Part shown: in pieces, positions 1 through 6,366 of the stretch
Numbering within the stretch: position 1 is the stretch's first letter
How the letters are laid out: each line of letters opens with the position of its first letter
Source: Tardiphaga sp.
GTDB lineage: Bacteria > Pseudomonadota > Alphaproteobacteria > Rhizobiales > Xanthobacteraceae
Direction: 5' to 3'
Length of the DNA: 12,557 nucleotides
Assembly: GCA_014377915.1 (NCBI GenBank)
Contig: JACMOT010000414.1
Coordinates: forward strand, 1 to 12,557
Notes under the pieces: model-generated
What the model was told of the DNA's origin: nothing
Database searches by the model: none
What the model saw: the letters and a program-made list of their open reading frames with translations, nothing else
Position numbers and translations under genes: made by a program

Positions 1-15
1 ATAAAGCGCTTGGCT

Positions 16-1416
16 CTACATCGCCTTGACGATGTTCTCGGTCATCTTCTTGGCATCGCCGAGCAGCATCATGGTGTTGTCGCGGTAGAACAGCGGATTG
101 TCGATGCCGGCATAGCCGGAGGCCAGCGAGCGCTTGATGAACATCACCGTGCCGGCCTTCCAGACCTGCAGCACCGGCATGCCGTAGATCGGCGAGGTCT
201 TGTCGTCCTCGGCGGCCGGGTTGGTAACGTCGTTGGCGCCGATCACGAAGGCGACGTCGGCCTGCGCGAATTCCGAGTTGATGTCCTCGAGCTCGAACAC
301 CTCGTCATAGGGCACGTTGGCTTCGGCGAGCAGCACGTTCATGTGGCCAGGCATGCGGCCCGCCACCGGATGGATCGCGTATTTGACCTCGACGCCCTCG
401 GCCTTGAGCTTGTCGGCCAATTCGCGCAGCGCGTGCTGCGCCTGCGCCACCGCCATGCCGTAGCCGGGCACGATGATCACCTTCTGCGCGTTCTTCATGA
501 TGAAGGCCGCGTCGTCGGCGGAGCCGAGCTTGACCGGCCGCACTTCTCCACTGGCGCCAGCGCCGGCCGCGGCGGTCTCGCCGCCAAAGCCGCCGAGGAT
601 CACCGAGATGAAGGAGCGGTTCATGGCGTGGCACATGATGTAGGACAGGATCGCCCCCGACGAGCCGACCAGCGCGCCGGTGATGATCAGCGCGGAGTTG
701 CCCAGGGTGAAACCGATGCCGGCCGCGGCCCAACCGGAATAGGAGTTGAGCATCGAGATCACGACCGGCATGTCGGCGCCGCCGATCGGGATGATCAGCA
801 AGGCCCCCAGCGCCAGCGCCAGGATCACGATCAGCCAGAAATCGACCACGCTGCCGGTCTTGACCATGCCGACCACGAACACCACCAGCAGGATCGCCAG
901 CACGATGTTGATGACATGGCGGAACGGCAGGATGATCGGCGAACCGCTCATGCGACCGGACAGCTTCGCGAAGGCGATCACCGAGCCGGTGAAGGTCAGC
1001 GCGCCGATCGCGACGCCGATCGCCATTTCGACCAGGCTGGCGCCATGGATATTGCCGGGAGTGCCGATGTCAAAGGCTTCCGGGGCGTAGAACGCGCCGG
1101 CGGCGACCAGCACCGCGGCCATGCCGACCAGCGAGTGGAAGGCGGCGACCAGTTCGGGCATCGAGGTCATCGGCACGCGACGGGCGATCACCGCGCCGAT
1201 GCCGCCGCCGATGCCGACACCGAGAATCACCAGCACCCAGCCGAGGCCATCGGCCGGCGGATGCGCCGCCAGCGTGGTCGCGACCGCGATGGCCATGCCG
1301 GCCATGCCGAGGAAATTACCCTGACGGCTGGTAGCCGGGCTGGACAGCCCGCGCAGCGACAGGATGAACAGGACGCCTGCAACGAGATACAGGACCGCGG
1401 CGAGATTGGCGTTCAT
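16..1416 (-). CDS. pntB: NAD(P) transhydrogenase subunit beta
   Basis: This is the membrane and NADP(H)-binding subunit of the proton-translocating transhydrogenase, which uses the proton gradient to drive NADPH formation from NADH. The 466-residue product has a hydrophobic first ~280 residues with many membrane helices, a short Ala/Gly linker, and a soluble Rossmann domain from about residue 290. His94 in AAFHSLVG and Asn224 in MLNSYSGW match the channel residues known in E. coli PntB (His91, Asn222). The GYGMAVAQAQ motif at residue 318 and the GANDVTNPAA and KRSLASGYAG segments are typical of the NADP domain. The ATG at 1414-1416 is chosen because the family N-terminus (MNANLAAVLY) begins there and an AAGGGCAG ribosome site precedes it. 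An in-frame upstream start would add 23 non-conserved basic residues. It is the last gene of the pnt cluster, 10 bases after pntAB. Confidence 0.97.
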   Translation of the reverse strand: MNANLAAVLYLVAGVLFILSLRGLSSPATSRQGNFLGMAGMAIAVATTLAAHPPADGLGWVLVILGVGIGGGIGAVIARRVPMTSMPELVAAFHSLVGMAAVLVAAGAFYAPEAFDIGTPGNIHGASLVEMAIGVAIGALTFTGSVIAFAKLSGRMSGSPIILPFRHVINIVLAILLVVFVVGMVKTGSVVDFWLIVILALALGALLIIPIGGADMPVVISMLNSYSGWAAAGIGFTLGNSALIITGALVGSSGAILSYIMCHAMNRSFISVILGGFGGETAAAGAGASGEVRPVKLGSADDAAFIMKNAQKVIIVPGYGMAVAQAQHALRELADKLKAEGVEVKYAIHPVAGRMPGHMNVLLAEANVPYDEVFELEDINSEFAQADVAFVIGANDVTNPAAEDDKTSPIYGMPVLQVWKAGTVMFIKRSLASGYAGIDNPLFYRDNTMMLLGDAKKMTENIVKAM

Positions 1417-1426
1417 CGGGCTGCCC

Positions 1427-1744
1427 TTACTTCTTTTTCTTCTGGTACATCGCCAGCATGCGCTGCGTGACCAGGAAGCCGCCAAAAATATTCACGGATG
1501 CGAAGATCAGCGCGACGAAGCCGAAGCCGCGCGCCCAGACACCGCCGCTACCGGCCATGGTAACGCCGACCGCGAGCAGCGCGCCGACCACGATCACCGA
1601 GGAGATCGCGTTGGTCACCGACATCAGCGGCGTATGCAATGCGGGGGTCACCGACCACACCACGAAATAGCCGACGAACACGGCGAGTACGAAAATCGAG
1701 AGCCGGAACACGAACGGGTCGACGGCCTGTGCGATATGATCCAT
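1427..1744 (-). CDS. pntAB: NAD(P) transhydrogenase subunit alpha, membrane part
   Basis: This 105-residue protein is the small membrane subunit of a three-subunit transhydrogenase; in E. coli the same segment is the C-terminal end of a fused PntA. Three hydrophobic helices are visible at about residues 12-30, 44-65 and 72-92, followed by a short basic tail ending in KKKK. The motif [19 protein letters not shown] between helices 1 and 2 is characteristic of the family. The start lies 12 bases after the pntAA stop with an AAGGGGAAG ribosome site, and the stop lies 10 bases before pntB, so the three genes are almost certainly cotranscribed. The split organisation is the one known from Rhodospirillum rubrum and is usual in Alphaproteobacteria. 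Confidence 0.95.
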   Translation of the reverse strand: MDHIAQAVDPFVFRLSIFVLAVFVGYFVVWSVTPALHTPLMSVTNAISSVIVVGALLAVGVTMAGSGGVWARGFGFVALIFASVNIFGGFLVTQRMLAMYQKKKK

Positions 1745-1756
1745 GGCGGCTTCCCC

Positions 1757-2887
1757 TTAAACGGTTTTCGGCTGGAAATTCGGATGGATCACGGCGCCAT
1801 CCTTGGTCAGAGCCGTCGCCTTGACCAGATCGTCGTCCCAATTCACCGCGAGTTCCTTGGTGGTTTTGTCGACCAGCGTCTCGATGAAGGAGAACAGGTT
1901 TCGGGCATAGAGGCTGGACGCCGACGTCGGCACGCGACCGGCGACATTGGTGTAGCCGACGATCTTGACGCCGTTGATATCGGCGACTTCACCGGCGCGG
2001 GCGCCCTCAACATTGCCTCCCCGCTCGATGGCGAGATCGACCAGCACCGAACCGGGCTTCATCGACGCGACCATCTCGGCGGTGACCAGGCGCGGCGCGG
2101 GCCGGCCCGGGATCAGCGCGGTGGTGATGATGATATCCTGCTTCTTGATATGCTCGGCGGTGAGTGCCGCCTGCTTGGCCTGGTACTCTTTCGACATTTC
2201 CTTGGCGTAGCCGCCGGCGGTCTGGGCGTTCTTGAATTCCTCGTCTTCCACCGCGAGGAATTTGGCGCCGAGACTTTCGACCTGCTCCTTGGTAGCGGGC
2301 CGCACGTCGGTGGCGGTAACCACGGCCCCGAGCCGGCGCGCAGTAGCGATCGCCTGCAGGCCGGCGACGCCGACGCCCATCACGAATACCTTGGCGGCGG
2401 GAATGGTGCCGGCCGCGGTCATCATCATCGGGAAGGCGCGGCCGAAGGCCTCAGCGGCCTCGATCACGGCCCGGTAGCCGGCGAGATTTGCCTGGCTGGA
2501 CAGCACGTCCATGACCTGGGCGCGGGTGATGCGCGGCATCAATTCCATCGCGAAGGCGGTAACGCCGGCATCGGCCATCGCCTTCAGCGCCACGTCGTTG
2601 CCATAGGGGTCCATGATCGCGATCACCAGCGCGCCACGCTTGTAGTTGGCGAGCTCCGACGCCTCAGGCCGCTTCACCTTGATGACGATGTCGGCGTCCT
2701 TCACCGCGTCGGCACTGATGGTGGCGCCCATCGCGGTGAAATCCGCATCCGGCATGCCGGAACGGGTTCCGGCGCCCGGCTCGATGACGACTTCGACGCC
2801 CAGCGCCTTGAACTTCTTCACCGTGTCGGGCGAAATCGCCACGCGCGGCTCGGACGGATCTATTTCCTTGGCAACGGCAATCTTCAT
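1757..2887 (-). CDS. pntAA: NAD(P) transhydrogenase subunit alpha, NAD-binding part
   Basis: This 376-residue soluble subunit binds NAD(H) and passes hydride to the NADP site of PntB. It belongs to the alanine dehydrogenase/PNT family: an N-terminal domain begins MKIAVAKEIDPSEPRVAISP, and the nucleotide-binding Rossmann motif GVGVAGLQA lies at residues 171-179 and continues into LGAVVTATDVR. The segment RAQVMDVLSSQANLAGYRAV (20 residues) corresponds to the loop that contacts the nicotinamide ring in the R. rubrum protein. The length fits the stand-alone alpha-1 subunit. The ATG at 2885-2887 is preceded by GGAGG at four bases. It is the first pnt gene and lies 79 bases downstream of the coxIV-like gene on the same strand. 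No frameshift or missing motif is seen. Confidence 0.97.
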   Translation of the reverse strand: MKIAVAKEIDPSEPRVAISPDTVKKFKALGVEVVIEPGAGTRSGMPDADFTAMGATISADAVKDADIVIKVKRPEASELANYKRGALVIAIMDPYGNDVALKAMADAGVTAFAMELMPRITRAQVMDVLSSQANLAGYRAVIEAAEAFGRAFPMMMTAAGTIPAAKVFVMGVGVAGLQAIATARRLGAVVTATDVRPATKEQVESLGAKFLAVEDEEFKNAQTAGGYAKEMSKEYQAKQAALTAEHIKKQDIIITTALIPGRPAPRLVTAEMVASMKPGSVLVDLAIERGGNVEGARAGEVADINGVKIVGYTNVAGRVPTSASSLYARNLFSFIETLVDKTTKELAVNWDDDLVKATALTKDGAVIHPNFQPKTV

Positions 2888-2966
2888 AGGGCCTCCGGCG
2901 GCGTCTGGCGCGCGCGCGAGCTAAGCATACCGAAAACGCCGCTAATGCGACGCGCCGGCGATAAAA

Positions 2967-3119
2967 TCAGGTCAGGAAGATGCCCATCAGGGCGACGATG
3001 GCGACCACGCCGATGGTGCCGAATTTCACCAGGACAATGAAGCCCTCATAGGTCTGCTCGTGGGCCGGATAGTCATTGCCGTCAGCGGTGGTGTAGGCGA
3101 TTTCGTTGTGGTCAGCCAT
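2967..3119 (-). CDS. aa3-type cytochrome c oxidase subunit IV-like small protein
   Basis: This 50-residue protein resembles the small bacterial aa3 cytochrome c oxidase subunit IV family (PF07835 type). The hydrophilic N-terminus is MADHNEIAYT and the stretch PAHEQTYEGF precedes a single C-terminal membrane helix (about residues 26-49), which fits the family layout. In Paracoccus/Rhodobacter-type oxidases this subunit is a single helix at the edge of the complex and is not needed for catalysis. The ATG at 3117-3119 is favoured because an AGGGAGC ribosome site precedes it; an in-frame extension upstream adds unrelated basic sequence. It faces the same way as the pnt genes and could share a transcript with them. 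No other oxidase gene is in the window, so a role outside the oxidase cannot be excluded. Confidence 0.85.
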   Translation of the reverse strand: MADHNEIAYTTADGNDYPAHEQTYEGFIVLVKFGTIGVVAIVALMGIFLT

Positions 3120-3242
3120 CGGAAGCTCCCTGAATGCGCATGTTGTATCGAATTGTTCCATTCGAATTAGCGCAATCGTCCGGGGAGAGCAACGGCGCTT
3201 ACGCCCGGTAGGATGATGGCCCAATCGGACGATCCTCCGCTG
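3120..3242. other. Intergenic region upstream of coxIV-like gene
   Basis: This 123-base gap between the toxin stop and the coxIV-like start should hold the promoter of the coxIV-pnt cluster, but no convincing -35/-10 pair could be assigned. TCGAATT occurs twice (3148-3154 and 3162-3168) close to the gene, and the 8-base arms ATCGTCCG (3175-3182) and CGGACGAT (3226-3233) form an inverted repeat with a 43-base loop. No T-run follows it, so it is not a clear terminator for the toxin gene. Confidence 0.35.
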
Positions 3243-3635
3243 TCATCGCGGCCAGTTGTCCCGAATCCAGCGCGCCAGGCTTTCCTCGCTGACTTCGCCG
3301 GCGGCGAGCGACAGGATGATGGAGGTTGCTTGCGCGGGGTCGGGATCAAGCTCAACGCCGTTCCTGTCCAGAAATAACATCATGCTCATGAAGGCGATCC
3401 GCTTGTTGCCGTCGACAAAGGCATTGTTCTTCGCCAGCCCAAAAGCGTAGGCGGCCGCAAGCTCAGGCAATTCGGGCCGCTCATAGCGCCATTTGTTGAC
3501 GGGACGTTCGAGCGCCGACCGCAGCATGCCCTCATCGCGCAAGCCGGGCGCTCCGCCGAAGCGACGGAGTTGCTTGCTGTGTATGGCAATCGCCTTTTCA
3601 TAGGTGATCCAGCGGGGTCCGGTCGGGTCGCTCAT
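3243..3635 (-). CDS. Doc/Fic-family toxin (death-on-curing type), variant motif
   Basis: This 130-residue protein belongs to the Doc branch of the Fic fold. The family signature GLRDEGMLRSALERP is at residues 31-45 and the Doc-type motif region NNAFVDGNKRIAF at 70-82. P1 Doc phosphorylates and inactivates elongation factor Tu, using a His in the motif HxFx(D/N)xNKR. Here the His position is Asn71 (codon at 3423-3425), while Phe73, Asp75, Gly76, Asn77, Lys78 and Arg79 are kept. The length matches active Doc proteins and the reading frame is intact, so this looks like a motif variant, not a decayed gene. It starts 12 bases after the antitoxin stop, the usual antitoxin-first order of type II modules. 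Whether it is toxic, altered in chemistry or inactive cannot be decided from the sequence. Confidence 0.9.
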   Translation of the reverse strand: MSDPTGPRWITYEKAIAIHSKQLRRFGGAPGLRDEGMLRSALERPVNKWRYERPELPELAAAYAFGLAKNNAFVDGNKRIAFMSMMLFLDRNGVELDPDPAQATSIILSLAAGEVSEESLARWIRDNWPR

Positions 3636-3647
3636 TGTCGGCCTTCG

Positions 3648-3872
3648 TTATTTGGCCAGTGCGGCGAGAGTGTCTTTGTATTTGTCCATGATGCGATCAG
3701 CGGCTTGCATGGTTTCTTCGAAATCGGGGTCGTAGGGCATGGCTTGGAAGCCGCCTCCAGCAAGCTCAGTGATGTGCAGTTCCTGCCCACGCTTGAGGTC
3801 GAGCCGCTGCATGAGTTCTTTCGGCAGAAGCAAGCCGTCCGAATTGCCGATTTTTTTGATTTCGATTTTCAT
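3648..3872 (-). CDS. AbrB/MazE-type antitoxin of the Doc module
   Basis: This 74-residue protein has an N-terminal SpoVT/AbrB swapped-hairpin DNA-binding domain (about residues 1-47, with KKIGNSDGLLLPKELMQRL) and a C-terminal helix (about 51-74, FEETMQAADRIMDKYKDTL) that would bind and cover the toxin. Family knowledge says such antitoxins dimerise, bind a palindrome in their own promoter and neutralise the toxin encoded next to them. The gene lies directly upstream of the doc-like gene with a 12-base gap. Its ATG at 3870-3872 is preceded by AGGAC. A near-perfect inverted repeat over the predicted -10 box at 3900-3931 is the likely autoregulatory operator. The pairing of AbrB-type antitoxin with Doc differs from the Phd antitoxin of phage P1 but is a known combination. 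Confidence 0.9.
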   Translation of the reverse strand: MKIEIKKIGNSDGLLLPKELMQRLDLKRGQELHITELAGGGFQAMPYDPDFEETMQAADRIMDKYKDTLAALAK

Positions 3873-3899
3873 TGCGAAGTCCTACGAGCGAAAAGAGGA

Positions 3900-3931
3900 A
3901 AGGCGCGTTATACAAATGTATAACACGCCTT
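3900..3931 (-). terminator. Dyad: probable pepF terminator and antitoxin operator
   Basis: Bases 3900-3914 and 3917-3931 are complementary, with one exception at 3906/3925. Read on the minus strand, that exception becomes a G-U wobble, so the RNA stem is continuous in the pepF direction, and it is followed by the U-rich tail TTTCCTCTTTT. It begins 39 bases past the pepF stop. On the plus strand the same pair is a C-A mismatch with no T-run. The core GTTATACA/TGTATAAC is also a good protein-binding palindrome and covers the predicted -10 box of the antitoxin gene. Confidence 0.6.
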
Positions 3932-3945
3932 CGGTTGATGTTCAA
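3917..3945 (-). promoter_or_regulatory. Predicted sigma-70-type promoter of the toxin-antitoxin pair
   Basis: On the minus strand TTGAAC (3940-3945) and TATACA (3917-3922) are separated by exactly 17 bases and match the -35 and -10 consensus well. Transcription would start near 3910, giving a leader of about 37 bases before the antitoxin ATG. The -10 box lies inside the dyad at 3900-3931, so antitoxin binding there would block RNA polymerase. The region 3841-3960 has 46 G or C in 120 bases, far lower than its surroundings. Confidence 0.6.
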
Positions 3946-3970
3946 CAAATGTAATACGAAAAATCGCGCC

Positions 3971-5914
3971 CTACCCCATCGCCTCGAGCTCATCGATCAT
4001 CCCGGAGATCACCGACAGCCCGCCGTCCCAGAAGGTCGGGTCCTTGGCGTCCAGCCCGAACGGCATCAGCAGTTCGGAATAATGCTTGGTGCCGCCCGCC
4101 GCCAGCATCGCCAGATAGCGTTCGGCAAAGCCCTCCTGGGCGTTCTCGTAGACGGCGTAGAGCGAGTTCACCAGGCAATCGCCGAAAGCGTAGGCGTAGA
4201 CGTAGAACGGCGAATGGATGAAGTGCGGGATGTACATCCAGAAATTTTCGTAACCCGGCTTGATATCGATCGCCGGCCCCAGGCTCTCGTGCTGCACGCT
4301 CATCCAGATCTCGCCGATCCGCGCGGCGGTCAGTTCGCCGTTGCGGCGTTCGGTGTGAATGGCGCGCTCGAACGAGTAGAACGCGATCTGCCGCACCACG
4401 GTATTGATCATGTCCTCGACCTTGCCGGCCAGCAGCGCCTGGCGCTGTTTGGCGTTCTTCGTCTGCGACAGCAGCCGCTTGAAGGTCAACATCTCGCCGA
4501 ATACCGAGGCGGTCTCGGCCAGCGTCAGCGGCGTCGGCGCCATCAGCGCACCGTTCTTGGCGGCCAGCACCTGGTGGACGCCGTGGCCGAGTTCGTGGGC
4601 GAGCGTCATCACGTCGCGCGGCTTGCCCTGGTAATTCATCAGCACATAGGGATGCGCCGATGGCGTGGTCGGGTGCGAGAACGCGCCCGGCGCCTTGCCG
4701 GGCCGCACCGAAGCGTCGATCCAGCGTTCGGTGAAGAACCGCTTGGCAATCGCCGACATCTCTGGCGAGAACGCGGTGTAGGCGGTCAGCACCATCTCCT
4801 GCGCTTCCGGCCAGGGAATGCTGCCGGTGGCCGCGAACGGCAGAGGCGCGTTGCGGTCCCAATGCGCCAGCTTCTTCTTGCCGAACCAGCGCGCCTTCAG
4901 GGCGTAATAGCGATGCGACAGCCGCGGATAGGCCGCGCGGACCGAACTCACCAGCGCGTCGACCACCTCGCGCTCGACCCGGTTGTTGAGGTGCCGGGAA
5001 TCCGCGACGTCCGCGAAGCCACGCCAGCGGTCGGAAATTTCCTTGTCCTTGGCCAGCGTGTTGGTGATCAGCGCAAAGGTGCGCTCATTGGCCTTGAAGC
5101 TTTTGGCCAGCGCCTGCCCGGCCGCCTTGCGCTTGGCGGGGGCACGGTCCTGCAGCAGGCTCAGCGCCGGCTCGATCGCCAGTTCCTTGCCGGCGACCTT
5201 GAAACGCAGACCCGCAATGGTCTGGTCGAACAATCGGTTGAAGGCGCCATAGCTGGTCTGCGACTTTTCATGGAACAGCTCTTCGACGCGATCCTCGAGC
5301 TGGTACGGCTTGTCCTTGCGGCTGTCCTCGATCCATGGCCGGTAATGGCCAAGCTCGGGCGTCTGCATGGCCTGCTCGATGACGGCGTCATCGACGCGGT
5401 TGAGTTCAAGCGCGAAGAACAGCAGATGCAACGAGGCGGCGGTGATCCGCTCGGAAACGTCGCCGTAGAATTTCGAGATCGCCGGATCGACGCTGTCGCC
5501 GGCATGGATCAGCCCGGCATAGGAGCCGAGCCGGCCGGCCAGATCATCGATCGCCTCGTAGCGCTGCACGGCACCCGCGAGCCAGCGACCACCGCCCTGT
5601 TTCGCCGTCTCTTCAGCCAGCCGGCCCTTGTAGTCCGTCTCGAACGCCGCGCATTCCGCATCGATACTGTCCAGATCGCGGGCGATTTCCGGCGCATCGA
5701 TCGCCGAATACAGATCCGCCAGATTCCATTCCGGCAACCGTGCGGGTTTCGATCTGGCCGCGGGTTTCGTCACCGGCTTGACCAGCGCCTTGGAAGCGGA
5801 TTTGGCCGCCGGCTTGGCGGGCGATTGGCGCGAGCCCTTGGCCGGGACGGCTGCCTTGCTGGAAACCGTTTTGCGGGAGGGCTTGGTGGTCCGGACGGTG
5901 GCAGATTTCGTCAT
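3971..5914 (-). CDS. pepF: M3-family oligoendopeptidase F
   Basis: This 647-residue zinc metallopeptidase should cleave short peptides in the cytoplasm. The zinc motif HELGH is at residues 440-444 and the third ligand is probably Glu467 in LTLAETASVFGE. The family entry sequence LPEWNLADLYSA starts at residue 60. In front of it is a low-complexity tail with 16 Lys/Arg and no Asp/Glu in 60 residues, containing AKPAAK-type repeats. No signal peptide is apparent. The ATG at 5912-5914 is chosen because it begins this tail; an upstream in-frame start adds 26 residues with no better ribosome site. The gene reads toward the toxin-antitoxin pair and appears to stop at the dyad beginning 39 bases downstream. 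It is divergent from the TerC-like gene. Confidence 0.95.
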   Translation of the reverse strand: MTKSATVRTTKPSRKTVSSKAAVPAKGSRQSPAKPAAKSASKALVKPVTKPAARSKPARLPEWNLADLYSAIDAPEIARDLDSIDAECAAFETDYKGRLAEETAKQGGGRWLAGAVQRYEAIDDLAGRLGSYAGLIHAGDSVDPAISKFYGDVSERITAASLHLLFFALELNRVDDAVIEQAMQTPELGHYRPWIEDSRKDKPYQLEDRVEELFHEKSQTSYGAFNRLFDQTIAGLRFKVAGKELAIEPALSLLQDRAPAKRKAAGQALAKSFKANERTFALITNTLAKDKEISDRWRGFADVADSRHLNNRVEREVVDALVSSVRAAYPRLSHRYYALKARWFGKKKLAHWDRNAPLPFAATGSIPWPEAQEMVLTAYTAFSPEMSAIAKRFFTERWIDASVRPGKAPGAFSHPTTPSAHPYVLMNYQGKPRDVMTLAHELGHGVHQVLAAKNGALMAPTPLTLAETASVFGEMLTFKRLLSQTKNAKQRQALLAGKVEDMINTVVRQIAFYSFERAIHTERRNGELTAARIGEIWMSVQHESLGPAIDIKPGYENFWMYIPHFIHSPFYVYAYAFGDCLVNSLYAVYENAQEGFAERYLAMLAAGGTKHYSELLMPFGLDAKDPTFWDGGLSVISGMIDELEAMG

Positions 5915-6366
5915 GGGTACTTTCGAAATAATACGGCGGTCACCCCAGGGCGCCCGGCCGTGACGTCGGATCAACGAGCGGCCGTTCGCCACTGGCGCAC
6001 GCTAGCTCGATCTTCATGAATCATATGGCGAATCGTAGACCACACCACAACGTTCTGCCCGGCAAGCCGCTCGGTCCAGGCCGTGACGCTCATGGCAGGC
6101 AGCGGCCGTGAAACCAGTGGTATTTTTGGGTCCCGATTCGCGGTCTGGCGTGCCCGCGGGCAGCCGTCGCGCGGCATTTACGCCGGTGCGCGCTTTTGTC
6201 TCGCCCGCGGCGCTGGCATGGCGTAGCGTGAAAATGCTATTCGCACCGCAGCATTATCAACCGCGGAGCGATTAACCGGCGGTGGTGCGTCACGTCCAGG
6301 CCCGGGCCCCTCTGACAGTTCATGTGAGCTGTGATGTCGGACTGAACGTTCAACCGGAGCGGCCCC
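5915..6366. other. Divergent intergenic region between pepF and the TerC-like gene
   Basis: These 452 bases must contain promoters for both directions, but no strong -35/-10 pair was found. A hydrophobic-poor minus-strand frame of 68 codons (5971-6177) shows no family features and is not called. The Mn-sensing yybP-ykoY riboswitch, which precedes many TerC-family genes, was looked for and its GGGGAGTAG and CTACC signature strings are absent. Two dyads close to the plus-strand gene are listed separately. A GGAG ribosome site lies at 6356-6359. Confidence 0.4.
6315..6332. repeat. 18-base dyad ahead of the TerC-like gene
   Basis: ACAGTTCA (6315-6322) and TGAGCTGT (6325-6332) are inverted copies with one mismatch around a two-base centre. 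A second, perfect palindrome TGAACGTTCA lies 10 bases further on (6343-6352), just before the GGAG ribosome site. With such a small centre the first is more likely a protein-binding site than an RNA hairpin. It does not resemble the metal-regulator boxes I can recall for this group. Confidence 0.35.

Noticed and set aside
10..3040. Long plus-strand open frames of 486 and 558 codons opposite pntB-pntAB-pntAA
   Set aside because: They are antisense to well-recognised genes, are rich in Arg, His, Asp and Gly as expected for the reverse frame of GC-rich coding DNA, and match no family.
3175..3233. Inverted repeat ATCGTCCG/CGGACGAT as a doc terminator
   Set aside because: The loop is 43 bases and no T-run follows on the minus strand, so only a plain repeat can be claimed.
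3872..6019. A 715-codon plus-strand open frame opposite pepF
   Set aside because: It mirrors the whole peptidase gene, has an Arg/Gly/Leu-rich composition typical of an antisense shadow, and shows no domain motif.
5971..6177. A 68-codon minus-strand frame upstream of pepF
   Set aside because: It has no ribosome site, no hydrophobic or motif pattern, and lies in the region expected to hold the pepF promoter.
5915..6366. Possible yybP-ykoY manganese riboswitch upstream of the TerC-like gene
   Set aside because: The conserved GGGGAGTAG and CTACC strings are absent by eye. A covariance-model search would be decisive.
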